NCBI RefSeq assembly: GCF_009758205.1
Contig: NZ_WRXN01000003.1
Coordinates: forward strand, 558,001-622,000
Length of the DNA stretch: 64,000 nucleotides
Reading direction: 5' to 3'
From: Chitinophaga tropicalis
GTDB taxonomy: Bacteria > Bacteroidota > Bacteroidia > Chitinophagales > Chitinophagaceae
The position numbers were made by a program, and so were the translations under genes. A model generated the notes under the pieces. It saw only the letters and a list, made by a program, of their open reading frames with translations, ran no database searches and was not told the DNA's origin. Of this stretch, positions 34,018 through 42,987 are shown piece by piece (position 1 is the stretch's first letter; each line of letters opens with the position of its first letter).

Positions 34018-34563
34018 TTAAGCTTTATTGCCGAAGGTTTTATTGTACAGCTCAACGCTTTCAAGGATAATACGTTCAGCAACTTCCCTGTTCTGAAACT
34101 CAGCAACTTTTACGGTTTTATGTTCCAGTCTTTTATATTCTTCAAAGAAGTGGCGCATTTCAGCTGTAAAGTGAGGTGGCAGCTCGGTAATATCGTTGAT
34201 GTGGTTCACACTCATATCGTTAGCTGCAACTGCGATGATCTTGTCATCAGCTTCTCCACTGTCAACCATTTGCATAACACCTATCACTTTGGCTTCCATG
34301 ATACACATTGGAACAACATCTACCTGGGATAAGATGAGGATATCCAGCGGGTCATGGTCATCACAGTATGTTTTAGGAATGAAACCGTAGTTGGCAGGGT
34401 AATATACTGATGAATAGAGTACGCGGTCAAGTTTAAGGAGGCCGCTTTCTTTATCCAGTTCGTATTTGGCCCGGCAACCTTTAGGAATTTCAATAATAGC
34501 GTTAACTATCTTTGGCGCGTCTTCTCCTGTGCTGACATTATGCCAGGGATTGTTCATCGTCAT
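34018..34563 (-). CDS. ppa: Inorganic pyrophosphatase, family I
   Basis: The 181-residue soluble enzyme hydrolyses diphosphate to drive biosynthesis. Metal-binding signature [11 protein letters not shown]; also [34 protein letters not shown] and [10 protein letters not shown]. The ATG at 34563 (or 34557) is chosen over a longer frame because [15 protein letters not shown] is the natural family start. A -7 box TATTTTTG lies about 150 bases upstream, so the leader is long and contains an imperfect GC-rich hairpin. Confidence 0.95.
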   Translation of the reverse strand: MTMNNPWHNVSTGEDAPKIVNAIIEIPKGCRAKYELDKESGLLKLDRVLYSSVYYPANYGFIPKTYCDDHDPLDILILSQVDVVPMCIMEAKVIGVMQMVDSGEADDKIIAVAANDMSVNHINDITELPPHFTAEMRHFFEEYKRLEHKTVKVAEFQNREVAERIILESVELYNKTFGNKA

Positions 34564-34714
34564 TTCTACTTTTTTTTGTTTAGTATTTATTTTGGTGAGC
34601 GCCTGCAACACAATAGCACTGTAAAAACAAAACGACCGGCGTCTTTCCATGGGAAGGACCGGCAATTCTTTAGCAATGCAATGTGTGGAATTTTTAGTTT
34701 CTGCTGGCGCGAGG

Positions 34715-34722
34715 CAAAAATA
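34715..34722 (-). promoter_or_regulatory. ppa -7 promoter box
   Basis: TATTTTTG on the minus strand, an exact match to TANNTTTG, upstream of a leader of about 150 bases that holds a GCCGGTC-type imperfect hairpin. Confidence 0.5.
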
Positions 34723-34785
34723 AGGAACTCGGCGGTAAAATTACAATAGCTGTAAAATTCTTATTGTTTCAGTTTGGTGCAACAG

Positions 34786-35259
34786 TTACCTGACATCAGG
34801 AACGTGGGTGGCGGTAGTAGTATCCTGGGGCAGCATGCTGGCAGAATCCAGCGGACTGGCAGGAGGTACATAATTTGGAATGATGCTTTCAAAAGTGAGA
34901 GATATCTTCCATTGCCCGTTTTCCTTTACCAGTTGTAGTCTTTCTTTCTGTTTTGAAGAAGAGTTCAGTACTGTTACGGTGGCTTTATCCCCATTCTCTT
35001 CGGTTTCCACTACCTGGATCCCGGCTTTTTTGATCTTGTCTCTTTCCGTATCGTTACGGCGGGCGTCAAAAAAGGAATAAAGCTGTATTACCTGTTGCGA
35101 TTCCCTGGTGGCGTAATCTCTGGCAAGATCGAAGTTGGATTCCTGTATAGCGTGCATAAAGTTGAGTGCTACTTCCTGTGGGGAAGCGCGTTTTTTGCAA
35201 CCACTCAATACAAGACCGGATAAGAATGCCAGGATGAGAATGCGCAGATATTTGGTCAT
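34786..35259 (-). CDS. DUF4878-type lipoprotein
   Basis: The protein has 157 residues from ATG at 35259. Lipoprotein signal (LAFLSGLVLSGCKKRA; Cys at about residue 21). The mature part has the NTF2-like DUF4878 layout: SPQEVALNFMHAIQESNFDLARDYATRES, then VVETEENGDKATVTVLN and VKENGQWKISL. Function unknown. The C-terminal 25 residues are Pro/Thr/Ser-rich. It stands alone. Confidence 0.85.
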   Translation of the reverse strand: MTKYLRILILAFLSGLVLSGCKKRASPQEVALNFMHAIQESNFDLARDYATRESQQVIQLYSFFDARRNDTERDKIKKAGIQVVETEENGDKATVTVLNSSSKQKERLQLVKENGQWKISLTFESIIPNYVPPASPLDSASMLPQDTTTATHVPDVR

Positions 35260-35376
35260 GCAAATGTTCATTATAATACAGATTAACAAAAATAGGTGGA
35301 ATGTAGAAATTTACAAAAAGCTGCTGCACGCACTTATGTAGTTCCCGGGATCCGCACCTGTTTTTGAAAATTGTTG

Positions 35377-35461
35377 GTTTCCCTTATTGTAAACCGGTAT
35401 AGGCAAGGAAACACTATTAACAGTTTACTTTTGAGCGGTGAACATACTCAAAACGCTGTTA
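35377..35461. other. Hairpin-rich intergenic stretch downstream of phoH
   Basis: Two hairpins are visible: GTTTCC/GGAAAC (35377-35412) and TTTTGAG/CTCAAAA (35429-35453) with outer arms AACAG/CTGTT. The second may terminate phoH transcripts, which end at 35475 on the minus strand. TACTTTTG (35426-35433) is an exact + strand -7 match with no gene behind it; it could be chance. Confidence 0.4.
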
Positions 35462-35474
35462 AAGAAGTGTTAAT

Positions 35475-36434
35475 TTAGTGATCTTCCTTTTCCTTGGCTG
35501 CATCGTAAGCCCGTATGATAGCTTTTACCAGACGGTGCCTTACTACGTCTTCTTCATCGAGTTGCAGGTAACCGATACCATCAATATGTTTAAGGATACG
35601 GGTGGCTTTTTCCAGGCCGGACTTCTGATTTTTCGGAAGGTCTATCTGGGTAAGGTCACCGGTAATGATCGCTTTGGCGGATGCGCCTATACGTGTCAGG
35701 AACATTTTGAGCTGCAGTTCCGTGGCGTTCTGGGCTTCGTCCAGGATAATGAATGCATTATCGAGGGTACGTCCGCGCATATATGCCAGTGGGGCGATCT
35801 CTATCACACGATTGGTCATGAAATAGCTGAGCTTATCAGCGGGGATCATATCGTCCAGCGCGTCATACAATGGGCGCAGGTAGGGATCGATCTTTTCTTT
35901 CAGGTCGCCGGGCAGGAAACCAAGGTTTTCACCGGCTTCCACGGCAGGACGGGTCAGGATGATCTTCCTGACAGCTTTATTTTTAAGGGCACGTACGGCC
36001 AGAGCTACTGCAGTATAGGTTTTACCTGTACCGGCAGGGCCTATGGCAAAGATGATGTCATTTTTATCGGCCAGGGCCACCATTTTCTTTTGATTGGCTG
36101 TCCTTGCTTTTACGTTGCGGCCGTTAGGGCCAAATACCAGTATCTCACCGGAGTTACGGTCTTTGAAGTTGTCTACTTTTTCTTCATCTCCGAGAATCTG
36201 TTCAAAGTAGTTTTCGCTCAGATTGCCATTACGCTCCAGATAGGATATTATCTGCCCTATTTTTTCCTGGGCGGTGGCCACTTCTTCCGGAGCACCTGAG
36301 AGTTTGAGCTGAGTGCCTCTGGAAAGTATCTTCAGAAGGGGGAATTTTTTTTTCAGCAGGTCGAGTTTGCCATTATTGACCCCAAAGAACTCGATTGGGT
36401 TAATGCTGTCTAAGCTGATAATTGATTCTGTCAA
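35475..36434 (-). CDS. phoH: PhoH-family ATPase
   Basis: The protein has 319 residues. Walker A GPAGTGKTYTAVALAV, the following ILTRPAVEAGENLGFLPGD, Walker B FIILDEAQNAT, and sensor ITGDLTQIDLP are those of PhoH/PhoL-type P-loop proteins, related to superfamily 1 helicases and linked to RNA metabolism and phosphate starvation. The N-terminal 100 residues include a KH-like segment (GAPEEVATAQEKIGQIISYLER). Start is TTG at 36434; no ATG is available in frame. It follows purE by 78 bases on the same strand. Confidence 0.93.
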   Translation of the reverse strand: MTESIISLDSINPIEFFGVNNGKLDLLKKKFPLLKILSRGTQLKLSGAPEEVATAQEKIGQIISYLERNGNLSENYFEQILGDEEKVDNFKDRNSGEILVFGPNGRNVKARTANQKKMVALADKNDIIFAIGPAGTGKTYTAVALAVRALKNKAVRKIILTRPAVEAGENLGFLPGDLKEKIDPYLRPLYDALDDMIPADKLSYFMTNRVIEIAPLAYMRGRTLDNAFIILDEAQNATELQLKMFLTRIGASAKAIITGDLTQIDLPKNQKSGLEKATRILKHIDGIGYLQLDEEDVVRHRLVKAIIRAYDAAKEKEDH

Positions 36435-36512
36435 GTGATTTGTTGTTTTAAACGTTTGAGGTTACTGTGAACCGGAGCCTGAAGCAAGGCTTCAAACTCC
36501 GGTATAAGTATC

Positions 36513-36968
36513 CTATAGTTTGTAACCTTGTTGTTTGAAGGCTTCCACTCTTTCTGCTATTGCAGGATTGCCCAGGGCCAGGATACGCGCTGCGAGTACA
36601 GCTGCATTTCTTGCACCGGCTTTACCTACTGCTAGTGTACCTACAGGCAGACCTGCCGGCATCTGTACGATGGAGTAAAGTGCATCAACGCCGCCAGGTA
36701 AACCGCCTTCCAGAGGTACTCCGAGTACAGGAAGGGAAGTATAGGCAGATACTACACCAGGCAGCGCTGCCGCCATACCAGCTGCGGCAATAACCACGCC
36801 AAAGCCTTTTTCCTGTGCAGTGATACACAGTTCTCTTACTTTGTCAGGGTTACGATGGGCAGATGCGACGATCATTTCGCCTTCAATATTAAAGAACTGT
36901 AAAAAATTCAGTGCTTCCTGCATTACAGGTTTGTCGCTTTCTGATCCCATTAAGATTAATACTTTCAT
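36513..36968 (-). CDS. purE: N5-carboxyaminoimidazole ribonucleotide mutase
   Basis: The 151-residue class I PurE moves the carboxylate in de novo purine synthesis. Motifs: LILMGSESDKPVM, VASAHRNPDKV, AAAGMAAALPGVVSAYTSLPVLGVP, and GVDALYSIVQMPAGLPVGTLAVGKAGARNAA. ATG at 36968 gives the canonical length and start. An exact -7 box (TAATTTTG, minus strand) lies about 100 bases upstream. PurK is not next to it. Confidence 0.96.
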   Translation of the reverse strand: MKVLILMGSESDKPVMQEALNFLQFFNIEGEMIVASAHRNPDKVRELCITAQEKGFGVVIAAAGMAAALPGVVSAYTSLPVLGVPLEGGLPGGVDALYSIVQMPAGLPVGTLAVGKAGARNAAVLAARILALGNPAIAERVEAFKQQGYKL

Positions 36969-37066
36969 TGCTATGCTAGATTTTTGTTTAAACATGTACC
37001 TGTGTCTCAAAGATATTCATCCTTTCAGACTTCCTGAAAACGGGAAATCCACATTCGTGGAAAACG

Positions 37067-37074
37067 CAAAATTA
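37067..37074 (-). promoter_or_regulatory. purE -7 promoter box
   Basis: TAATTTTG on the minus strand matches TANNTTTG exactly, upstream of purE and probably also serving phoH. Confidence 0.55.
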
Positions 37075-37150
37075 CATGCTTTGAAGCTAAGCAGTATGCT
37101 TTTATTTTAAAGAATTATAATTCTGTACGCACTAAAAAGGACAGAATAGT

Positions 37151-37158
37151 TATTTTTG
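37151..37158 (+). promoter_or_regulatory. -7 promoter box of the PAS kinase gene
   Basis: TATTTTTG matches TANNTTTG exactly and lies 43 bases before the ATG at 37202. Confidence 0.6.
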
Positions 37159-37201
37159 ATAATATATTGATTATTTTTAAGGGATTATCGTACAGGAATT
37201 T

Positions 37202-39397
37202 ATGAATGATGGAATCTTAGGCAATGTGCTGGCAGCCTTTATGCCCGCGCTTTTGCTGGATCTGCACGGTAACCTGTTGTACGTAAACGAGAATGCCTCC
37301 AAGCTGCTAAATTTGCGGGAAAGGGACGATCCGCCTGACAGGTACAGTGAACCAACTCATTATGATCATATTATAGGAAGCAGGACAGGTATGTACTGGC
37401 CTGTAATATCCCGTTTACCTGCCATGGGCCTTCCGGCCTGTGTAAACATGCGTTGTGGTGAACGCCGGATCCAATGGCAGCTTACCAGGGCAGACAAACA
37501 CTACCTGCTTACGGGAAGTGAAACCGTTTATATTGAAGGTACCAATCTCTTCGACCACCTGCCTTTTGGTTTACAACAGTTCACAGATAACGGCATACAT
37601 ATACGGAGTAACCGGTTCCAGGACGGCATATGGAATGGGTTAGATCTTGCGCCGGCCCAACCGGGATATAATTTCTTTGATGAGCCGCTGTTCCTTGAAA
37701 CAGGCCTCACCGCTATACTTGAGGATACCCTGAATACCGGGCAGACAACCTGTAGGAATATTCTGCTGGGCTACCGTAGTCATACGGGTAATAATATCAC
37801 CCGTATCCTTCCTGCCTGGTACGAAGCCATAACCTTTACCTTTGCTGTTCAGGAAGAACGGCAATTATTCCTGATGCTGCGGGATATCACTACGCAGCAG
37901 CTCTCTACCATGCAGCTGGAAAAAAGCGCCAGGCTGCTTGATCTGATCATTGAGCATCTTCCCGTAGGCTATATACAGTTTGACCACTTCGGCTTTATAC
38001 GCAGGATTAACCAGGCACAGCGTGAATTTTTCCAGTACCGTGGCGGACTGGAGGAGACGCACTACAATATCATGAACGATCCTTTTGCCCGGCTTTATGG
38101 ACTGGATGAAATATTCCAGCAGGTAATGCTCAATAATGAGGTGCTACGGCTGGAGAAGCTGGTAGATTTTTCCAGGGATATGCAATGGACCGGGCAGGAC
38201 AGGGAGATCTGGCTAGATCTTACCATTTTCCCCCTGCAGGACCCGGTAGATAAAGAGCAGATAGTGGTAATGCTGGTAAACGATATTACCGACAGCAAGC
38301 TGGAAAGCCAGATGCGTAACCAGCTGCAACGAAATACCGAACAGTTACGCCTGTTCTTTGATGCAGTAGACATGGGATATGCCAGGATGGAACAGGATGG
38401 TACCTTTAGCTTTGTGAACCGCAAAGCGGAGGAAATGGCCGGCCGCAGTATTGAACCTGGCAGTAATATTCACCAGCTGATACCGGAGCTGGGGCTGGAA
38501 GCCGCTTTTGAACTCCGTTTTACAGCCGCCCTGACAAGCGGGTTGTCAGAATCTTTCAGTGAGTATTTCCCTAACTGGGAGAAATGGTATGACTTTATGA
38601 TCTCTCCCATGAAAGACGGCAGTGTATCCGTTTTTGTTCATGATATCACGGATAGCCGTAACATGCAGAGAGACCTCTCGAGGGTAAACCGTGAGCTGAA
38701 TAAGCTGAACCGCAGCCTGGTTAACCAGAATCAGCAGCTGGAGGAATTTGCGCATATCACTTCCCATAACCTGCGGGCGCCTATCGCCAACCTGAAAGCG
38801 TTAATGCAGATGTATATGGATTCTGTAATAACTGATGAGAAAGAACAATACCTGTCACTTCTCCAGGAAGTAATACTAAAGATAGATGAAACACTTAATG
38901 ACCTGGTAGATGTAGTACAGATCCGGAAAGATTTCAACGTAGAAAGGGAAGAGCTCCGGTTTACTGAACGGTTGCAGCATGTGAAAGATGTATTGCTGGT
39001 AGATATTGAAAAAAGCGGTATCCGGCTTACTACCAGTTTTGAAGCAGCTCCTGTATTGATGTTCCCACGCGTATACCTGGACAGTATCTTTCAAAACCTT
39101 ATTACCAACGCTATCCGTTACCGTACGGATGAACGTATACCCTGCCTTCACCTGGAAAGCCGCAGGGAAGGCAGCCTCATCATACTCACTGCGGAAGATA
39201 ATGGCGTGGGCATAGATATGGAACGCTTTGGCAGTAAGCTTTTTGGCTTCCGGAAGACTTTTCATAAGAATAAAGACGCCAAGGGCCTGGGGCTTTTTAT
39301 CACCAAAACACAGGTAGAGGCAATGGGGGGAAGTATCCGTGCAGAAAGTACGCCCGGCCAGGGTACAAAATTTATTATTACCTTTAAAACTGAATAG
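37202..39397 (+). CDS. Cytosolic multi-PAS sensor histidine kinase
   Basis: The protein has 731 residues with no membrane helix. PAS-like domains: residues 10-60 (ALLLDLHGNLLYVNENASKLL), about 245-360 (LIIEHLPVGYIQFDHFGFIRRINQAQREFF) and about 390-490 (FFDAVDMGYARMEQDGTFSFVNRKAEEMAG). A HisKA domain has the phospho-acceptor His in FAHITSHNLRAPIANL (near residue 520). ATPase motifs: LITNAIRYRT, DNGVGIDMERFG, KGLGLFITKTQVEAMGG. Together with the single-domain receiver encoded nine bases downstream it forms a two-component pair. The signal is probably cytosolic (small molecule or redox). Chitinophagaceae have many such hybrid PAS kinases. Confidence 0.92.
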   Translation: MNDGILGNVLAAFMPALLLDLHGNLLYVNENASKLLNLRERDDPPDRYSEPTHYDHIIGSRTGMYWPVISRLPAMGLPACVNMRCGERRIQWQLTRADKHYLLTGSETVYIEGTNLFDHLPFGLQQFTDNGIHIRSNRFQDGIWNGLDLAPAQPGYNFFDEPLFLETGLTAILEDTLNTGQTTCRNILLGYRSHTGNNITRILPAWYEAITFTFAVQEERQLFLMLRDITTQQLSTMQLEKSARLLDLIIEHLPVGYIQFDHFGFIRRINQAQREFFQYRGGLEETHYNIMNDPFARLYGLDEIFQQVMLNNEVLRLEKLVDFSRDMQWTGQDREIWLDLTIFPLQDPVDKEQIVVMLVNDITDSKLESQMRNQLQRNTEQLRLFFDAVDMGYARMEQDGTFSFVNRKAEEMAGRSIEPGSNIHQLIPELGLEAAFELRFTAALTSGLSESFSEYFPNWEKWYDFMISPMKDGSVSVFVHDITDSRNMQRDLSRVNRELNKLNRSLVNQNQQLEEFAHITSHNLRAPIANLKALMQMYMDSVITDEKEQYLSLLQEVILKIDETLNDLVDVVQIRKDFNVEREELRFTERLQHVKDVLLVDIEKSGIRLTTSFEAAPVLMFPRVYLDSIFQNLITNAIRYRTDERIPCLHLESRREGSLIILTAEDNGVGIDMERFGSKLFGFRKTFHKNKDAKGLGLFITKTQVEAMGGSIRAESTPGQGTKFIITFKTE

Positions 39398-39405
39398 GTC
39401 CCTGT

Positions 39406-39801
39406 ATGCAATTGCTTAAAATGATCTTCATAGTAGATGATGATCCGATACATCAGCAGATCGCCAACATTATGATACGCCGTCAGGGCATAGGCGAAAA
39501 CGTTCGGGCATTTTCCGATGCCCAGGATGTCCTGGATTATCTCCGCCAATACCATTACGAGCCCGATCTTCTGCCGGACCTGATCCTTCTTGACCTGAAC
39601 ATGCCCGTAATGGACGGCTGGGAGTTCCTGAATGACTATGCCGGATTCTACCAGAACCTGTCCAAGCAAATAGGTATTTTCGTACTTACTTCTTCTATTG
39701 ATGATAAAGACAGGAAGAAAGTAGACAATTATTCCTTTGTGAAGGGCTATCTCACCAAACCACTTTCTAACGAGATCATTACCAAACTGCAGGAAAGCTG
39801 A
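39406..39801 (+). CDS. Single-domain (CheY-like) response regulator
   Basis: The protein has 131 residues. Acidic pair in FIVDDDPIHQQ, phospho-acceptor Asp in LILLDLNMPVMDGWEF, Thr/Ser in VLTSSIDD and Lys in GYLTKPLS. There is no output domain, so it acts by protein contact or phosphorelay. It is encoded directly after the PAS kinase and is its likely partner. A strong terminator follows. Confidence 0.93.
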   Translation: MQLLKMIFIVDDDPIHQQIANIMIRRQGIGENVRAFSDAQDVLDYLRQYHYEPDLLPDLILLDLNMPVMDGWEFLNDYAGFYQNLSKQIGIFVLTSSIDDKDRKKVDNYSFVKGYLTKPLSNEIITKLQES

Positions 39802-39823
39802 CTACTTTCCGTCTGAAAATGAG

Positions 39824-39864
39824 ATTGCCCCAAAAGCCGGTAATAAACAGGCTTTTGGGGCAAT
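39824..39864. terminator. Strong terminator between convergent genes
   Basis: ATTGCCCCAAAAGCC (39824-39838) and GGCTTTTGGGGCAAT (39850-39864) are perfect 15-base arms with an 11-base loop. Confidence 0.88.
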
Positions 39865-39880
39865 ATCGTTCCCTTTTATC

Positions 39881-40540
39881 TCAGGCGTTCTTTAACGCAA
39901 GTATTGTTGCTTCAGGATCTTTTGATGAAAATACCGTACTGCCTGCTACCAGTACATTTGCTCCAGCGTCCAGGATGGCTCCGGCATTTTCTGTTGTAAT
40001 ACCTCCGTCTACTTCTATTACGGCATGTGCTGTACTGGATGCGATCAGTTCTCTTAGTTGCCTGATCTTTTCCAGGCTTTTGGGAATGAAGTGTTGTCCG
40101 CCAAAACCGGGGTTCACGCTCATAATGAGCACCAGGTCCAGGTCATTGATCACATTTTCAAGCAGGTGGACGGGAGTATGCGGGTTCAGCGCTACACCGG
40201 CTTTCATGCCCAGACCTTTGATCTGTTGTATGTTCCTGTGCAGGTGGGTACAGGCTTCATAGTGAACGGTCAGAATATCAGCGCCTGCTTTTTTAAAGTC
40301 TTCTGCATATTTCTCCGGCTCTTCTATCATGAGATGCACGTCGCATATCTTCTTTGTTGCTTTCCTGATATGTGAGATCACGGGTAGTCCAAAACTGATA
40401 TTGGGTACAAAGCGTCCGTCCATTACATCCAGGTGCAACCAGTCAGCCGAACTGCGGTTGAGCATATCTACTTCCTTGCCCAGCTCCAGGAAATTGGAGG
40501 CCAGGAGGGAAGGGGCAATCAATGTATTTCTCTTTTCCAA
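39881..40540 (-). CDS. rpe: Ribulose-phosphate 3-epimerase
   Basis: This 219-residue TIM-barrel enzyme of the pentose phosphate pathway shows IAPSLLASNFLELGKE, the metal site WLHLDVMDGRFVPNISFG, DVHLMIEEPEKY, VALNPHTP, LVLIMSVNPGFGGQHFIPKSLEKI, and IEVDGGITTENA. The only suitable start is TTG at 40540; an ATG ten bases upstream is out of frame. Monocistronic or co-transcribed with the TPR lipoprotein upstream (57-base gap). Confidence 0.96.
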   Translation of the reverse strand: MEKRNTLIAPSLLASNFLELGKEVDMLNRSSADWLHLDVMDGRFVPNISFGLPVISHIRKATKKICDVHLMIEEPEKYAEDFKKAGADILTVHYEACTHLHRNIQQIKGLGMKAGVALNPHTPVHLLENVINDLDLVLIMSVNPGFGGQHFIPKSLEKIRQLRELIASSTAHAVIEVDGGITTENAGAILDAGANVLVAGSTVFSSKDPEATILALKNA

Positions 40541-40597
40541 AGCCAGTCATTTAAAGGGTATAAATATAAGTTTAAACGCGAAAAACTGCTCAAAAAA

Positions 40598-41605
40598 TCA
40601 TTTCTTCAGCTTATCCAATGCAGCCTTTGCCTCAGGATAATCTTTGCGGAAACTCATTGCCTTTACATAATCGTCAAATGCTTCATCTTTACGTCCCAGT
40701 TTCTCGTGGCATTGTGCGCGGTAATAATATGCTTCTGCATTGGCCGGAGATACTTTAGCAGCCATATTAAAATACCTGAAGGCTTCCTGCCATTGCTGTT
40801 GTTTGAAATTGATCCTGCCAAGCGCCATGTAAGCGCTCTCATTATCGGGATCGGCAAGGATGCTGTTCTTATAGGCGACAATAGCATCAGCTTGTTTACC
40901 TGCCAGTATATAGCTTTCTGCCATGGCCAGCAGCGGATCGGCATTGACGGAATCCAGCTTTGCTGCCAGTTTGTAATAGGTGATAGCTTCTGCTGAGCGT
41001 CTACTTTGCAGGAGATCTCCCAGTTCCATAACGGCGTCATAATCGCTCTGCATGCCACCGGCGGCGATAGCAGTGGTCAGATGCTGAATGGCCTGGCTGG
41101 TATCTTTATTATCTTCCGCAATACGGGCTTTCAGGTAGAAGGCTTTATCGCGTGTACCTGCGGATGCGGCCAGTACTGTTGCCAGGCTATCTGCAGAAGT
41201 ATATTGTTTATTATCTATCATAGCTGCCGCCAGCCTGTATTGGAGGTAAGGATATCCTGGCGCAATTTCCAGCGCTTTCTGAAAATGAGCTATTGCCTGC
41301 GGATATCTTTCCAGTATCAGCGCAGCTTCTCCAGCGCCGGCCCAGAAGTCTGTCACAGCGGGTTTTAGTTGTGCGGCTTTTTCAAAATCTTTTTGTGCGA
41401 GGGCGGGATCTGTATTAAAGAGCATCAGCGCCCGGCGGAAGTATAGTCCCTCGTTATTGGGGAACTGCCTGATAGAATCTGTTAAGGGCAATACCATTTC
41501 GGTATACAGGGATGAATCTGCTCCTTTGGTGTCCTGTTGCTTTGTAGGATCGGACTGGCAGGAGAAAAGGACAGGTAATGATAAAATGAGGATCAGGTAT
41601 TTCAT
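40598..41605 (-). CDS. TPR-repeat lipoprotein
   Basis: The protein has 335 residues with a lipoprotein signal (LSLPVLFSCQSDP, Cys at 16). At least seven TPR units follow, for example GLYFRRALMLFNTDPALAQKDFEKA, WAGAGEAALILERYPQAIAHFQKALEIAPGY, LLAMAESYILAGKQADAIVAYKNSILADPD, AYMALGRINFKQQQWQEAFRYFNMAAKVSP, AEAYYYRAQCHEKLGRKDEAFDDYVKAM. Probably a periplasm-facing scaffold on the inner or outer membrane. Function unknown. Confidence 0.9.
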   Translation of the reverse strand: MKYLILILSLPVLFSCQSDPTKQQDTKGADSSLYTEMVLPLTDSIRQFPNNEGLYFRRALMLFNTDPALAQKDFEKAAQLKPAVTDFWAGAGEAALILERYPQAIAHFQKALEIAPGYPYLQYRLAAAMIDNKQYTSADSLATVLAASAGTRDKAFYLKARIAEDNKDTSQAIQHLTTAIAAGGMQSDYDAVMELGDLLQSRRSAEAITYYKLAAKLDSVNADPLLAMAESYILAGKQADAIVAYKNSILADPDNESAYMALGRINFKQQQWQEAFRYFNMAAKVSPANAEAYYYRAQCHEKLGRKDEAFDDYVKAMSFRKDYPEAKAALDKLKK

Positions 41606-41619
41606 AAGGCAATATTATA

Positions 41620-41652
41620 TAAAATGGCTGACCTTTTGGGTCAGCCATTTTA
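41620..41652. terminator. Terminator after thrC
   Basis: ATGGCTGACC and GGTCAGCCAT arms flanked by A and T runs, between the thrC stop (41677) and the TPR lipoprotein start (41605), so it ends the threonine operon. Confidence 0.9.
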
Positions 41653-41676
41653 TGATGTTCATTATTGCATGCCGGA

Positions 41677-42981
41677 TCAGTTGGCAGTCAGCCAGCTTTT
41701 CAGTGCGTTATAATCGTCAGGCAGCTGTACTGCCTTTTTTTCCAGGTTGTAGAGGGACTTTACCCTGTCAGGTGTAACTATCTTATCCTGAAGTGAAGCG
41801 GGTGCGGTATCTGCAAATTTTACCGGGTGAGCTGTTTCCAGGAATACGCCTGCAACACCGGTCTGCTGTGATTGCTGCAGATATTGTTGTAAGCCGAGGT
41901 AGCCTACTGCTCCGTGAGGGTCCAGCATATATCCATGTTCCTGCCATACTTTTTCCATTGTAGCAGCAGTCTCTTTATCATTGAAGCTATAGGAGGTCAG
42001 TTTCTGCTGTAAGGCAGGCAGGCTATTGGCAAACAGCTGCAGTATCCTTACAAAGTTACTGGGATCGGCTACGTCCATTGCATTGGAAAGTGTAGGCAGC
42101 GCCTGATGAGGCTCATATTTGCCTGATTGCATGAACCTTGGCACGGTATCATTTACGTTGGTGCTGGCTATGAAATGCGCTATGGGCAGGCCCATAGCGG
42201 CAGCCATCATACCGGCGCAGATATTCCCGAAATTACCGCTTGGTACGGAGAACACTACATCCGGATGAGTTGCTTTCAGTTGTTTATATGCCAGCAGGTA
42301 GTAAAACATCTGTGGCAGCCAGCGGGCTACGTTGATGGAGTTGGCGCTGGTGAGCAGGCAATGGGCCTGCAGTTCTGCATCCAGGAAGGCGGTTTTCACC
42401 ATCCGTTGACAATCGTCAAAAGTACCTGCTATTTCCAGCGCGGTGATGTTACCGTTCAGGGTGGTCAGTTGTTTTTCCTGTAAAGTGCTTACTTTACCGG
42501 AAGGGTAGAGGATCACCACCCTTACTCCGGGCACATTATAAAAGCCATGTGCCACAGCGCCGCCGGTATCGCCGGAAGTGGCTACCAGCACTGTTACCGG
42601 GCGGGTATCATTCCTGCGGAAATAACCCAGGCAGCCTGCCATGAAGCGTGCGCCTACGTCTTTGAAGGCCAGTGTGGGGCCATGGAAGAGCTCAAGAGAA
42701 TAGATATTACCTGCTACTTTCTCTACCGGGAAGGGGAAGCTCAGTGTGTCCGCAATAATGCGGCGCAGTTCAGCTTCGGGTATCTCATTACCTACAAAAG
42801 GTTGTATTGCGGTGTAGGCGATGTCCAGGTCATTCTGTTTTTCAATAGCATCTAAAAAGTGCTGATCAAAAGCCGGGATGCGTTCAGGAAAGTAGAGTCC
42901 TTTATCCGGTGCTAATCCCTGTACAACTGCATCTTCGAACGAAACTACATGCTCTTTATTCTGTAAACTGAAGTATTTCAT
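41677..42981 (-). CDS. thrC: Threonine synthase
   Basis: The 434-residue PLP enzyme makes threonine from O-phosphohomoserine. The PLP lysine is in HGPTLAFKDVGARFM; other pieces are VLVATSGDTGGAVAHGF, YPSGKVSTLQEKQ, TSANSINVARWLPQMFYY, FSVPSGNFGNICAG, and PHGAVGYLG. Last gene of thrA-thrB-thrC, six bases after thrB. Confidence 0.97.
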   Translation of the reverse strand: MKYFSLQNKEHVVSFEDAVVQGLAPDKGLYFPERIPAFDQHFLDAIEKQNDLDIAYTAIQPFVGNEIPEAELRRIIADTLSFPFPVEKVAGNIYSLELFHGPTLAFKDVGARFMAGCLGYFRRNDTRPVTVLVATSGDTGGAVAHGFYNVPGVRVVILYPSGKVSTLQEKQLTTLNGNITALEIAGTFDDCQRMVKTAFLDAELQAHCLLTSANSINVARWLPQMFYYLLAYKQLKATHPDVVFSVPSGNFGNICAGMMAAAMGLPIAHFIASTNVNDTVPRFMQSGKYEPHQALPTLSNAMDVADPSNFVRILQLFANSLPALQQKLTSYSFNDKETAATMEKVWQEHGYMLDPHGAVGYLGLQQYLQQSQQTGVAGVFLETAHPVKFADTAPASLQDKIVTPDRVKSLYNLEKKAVQLPDDYNALKSWLTAN

Positions 42982-42987
42982 TAGTCT

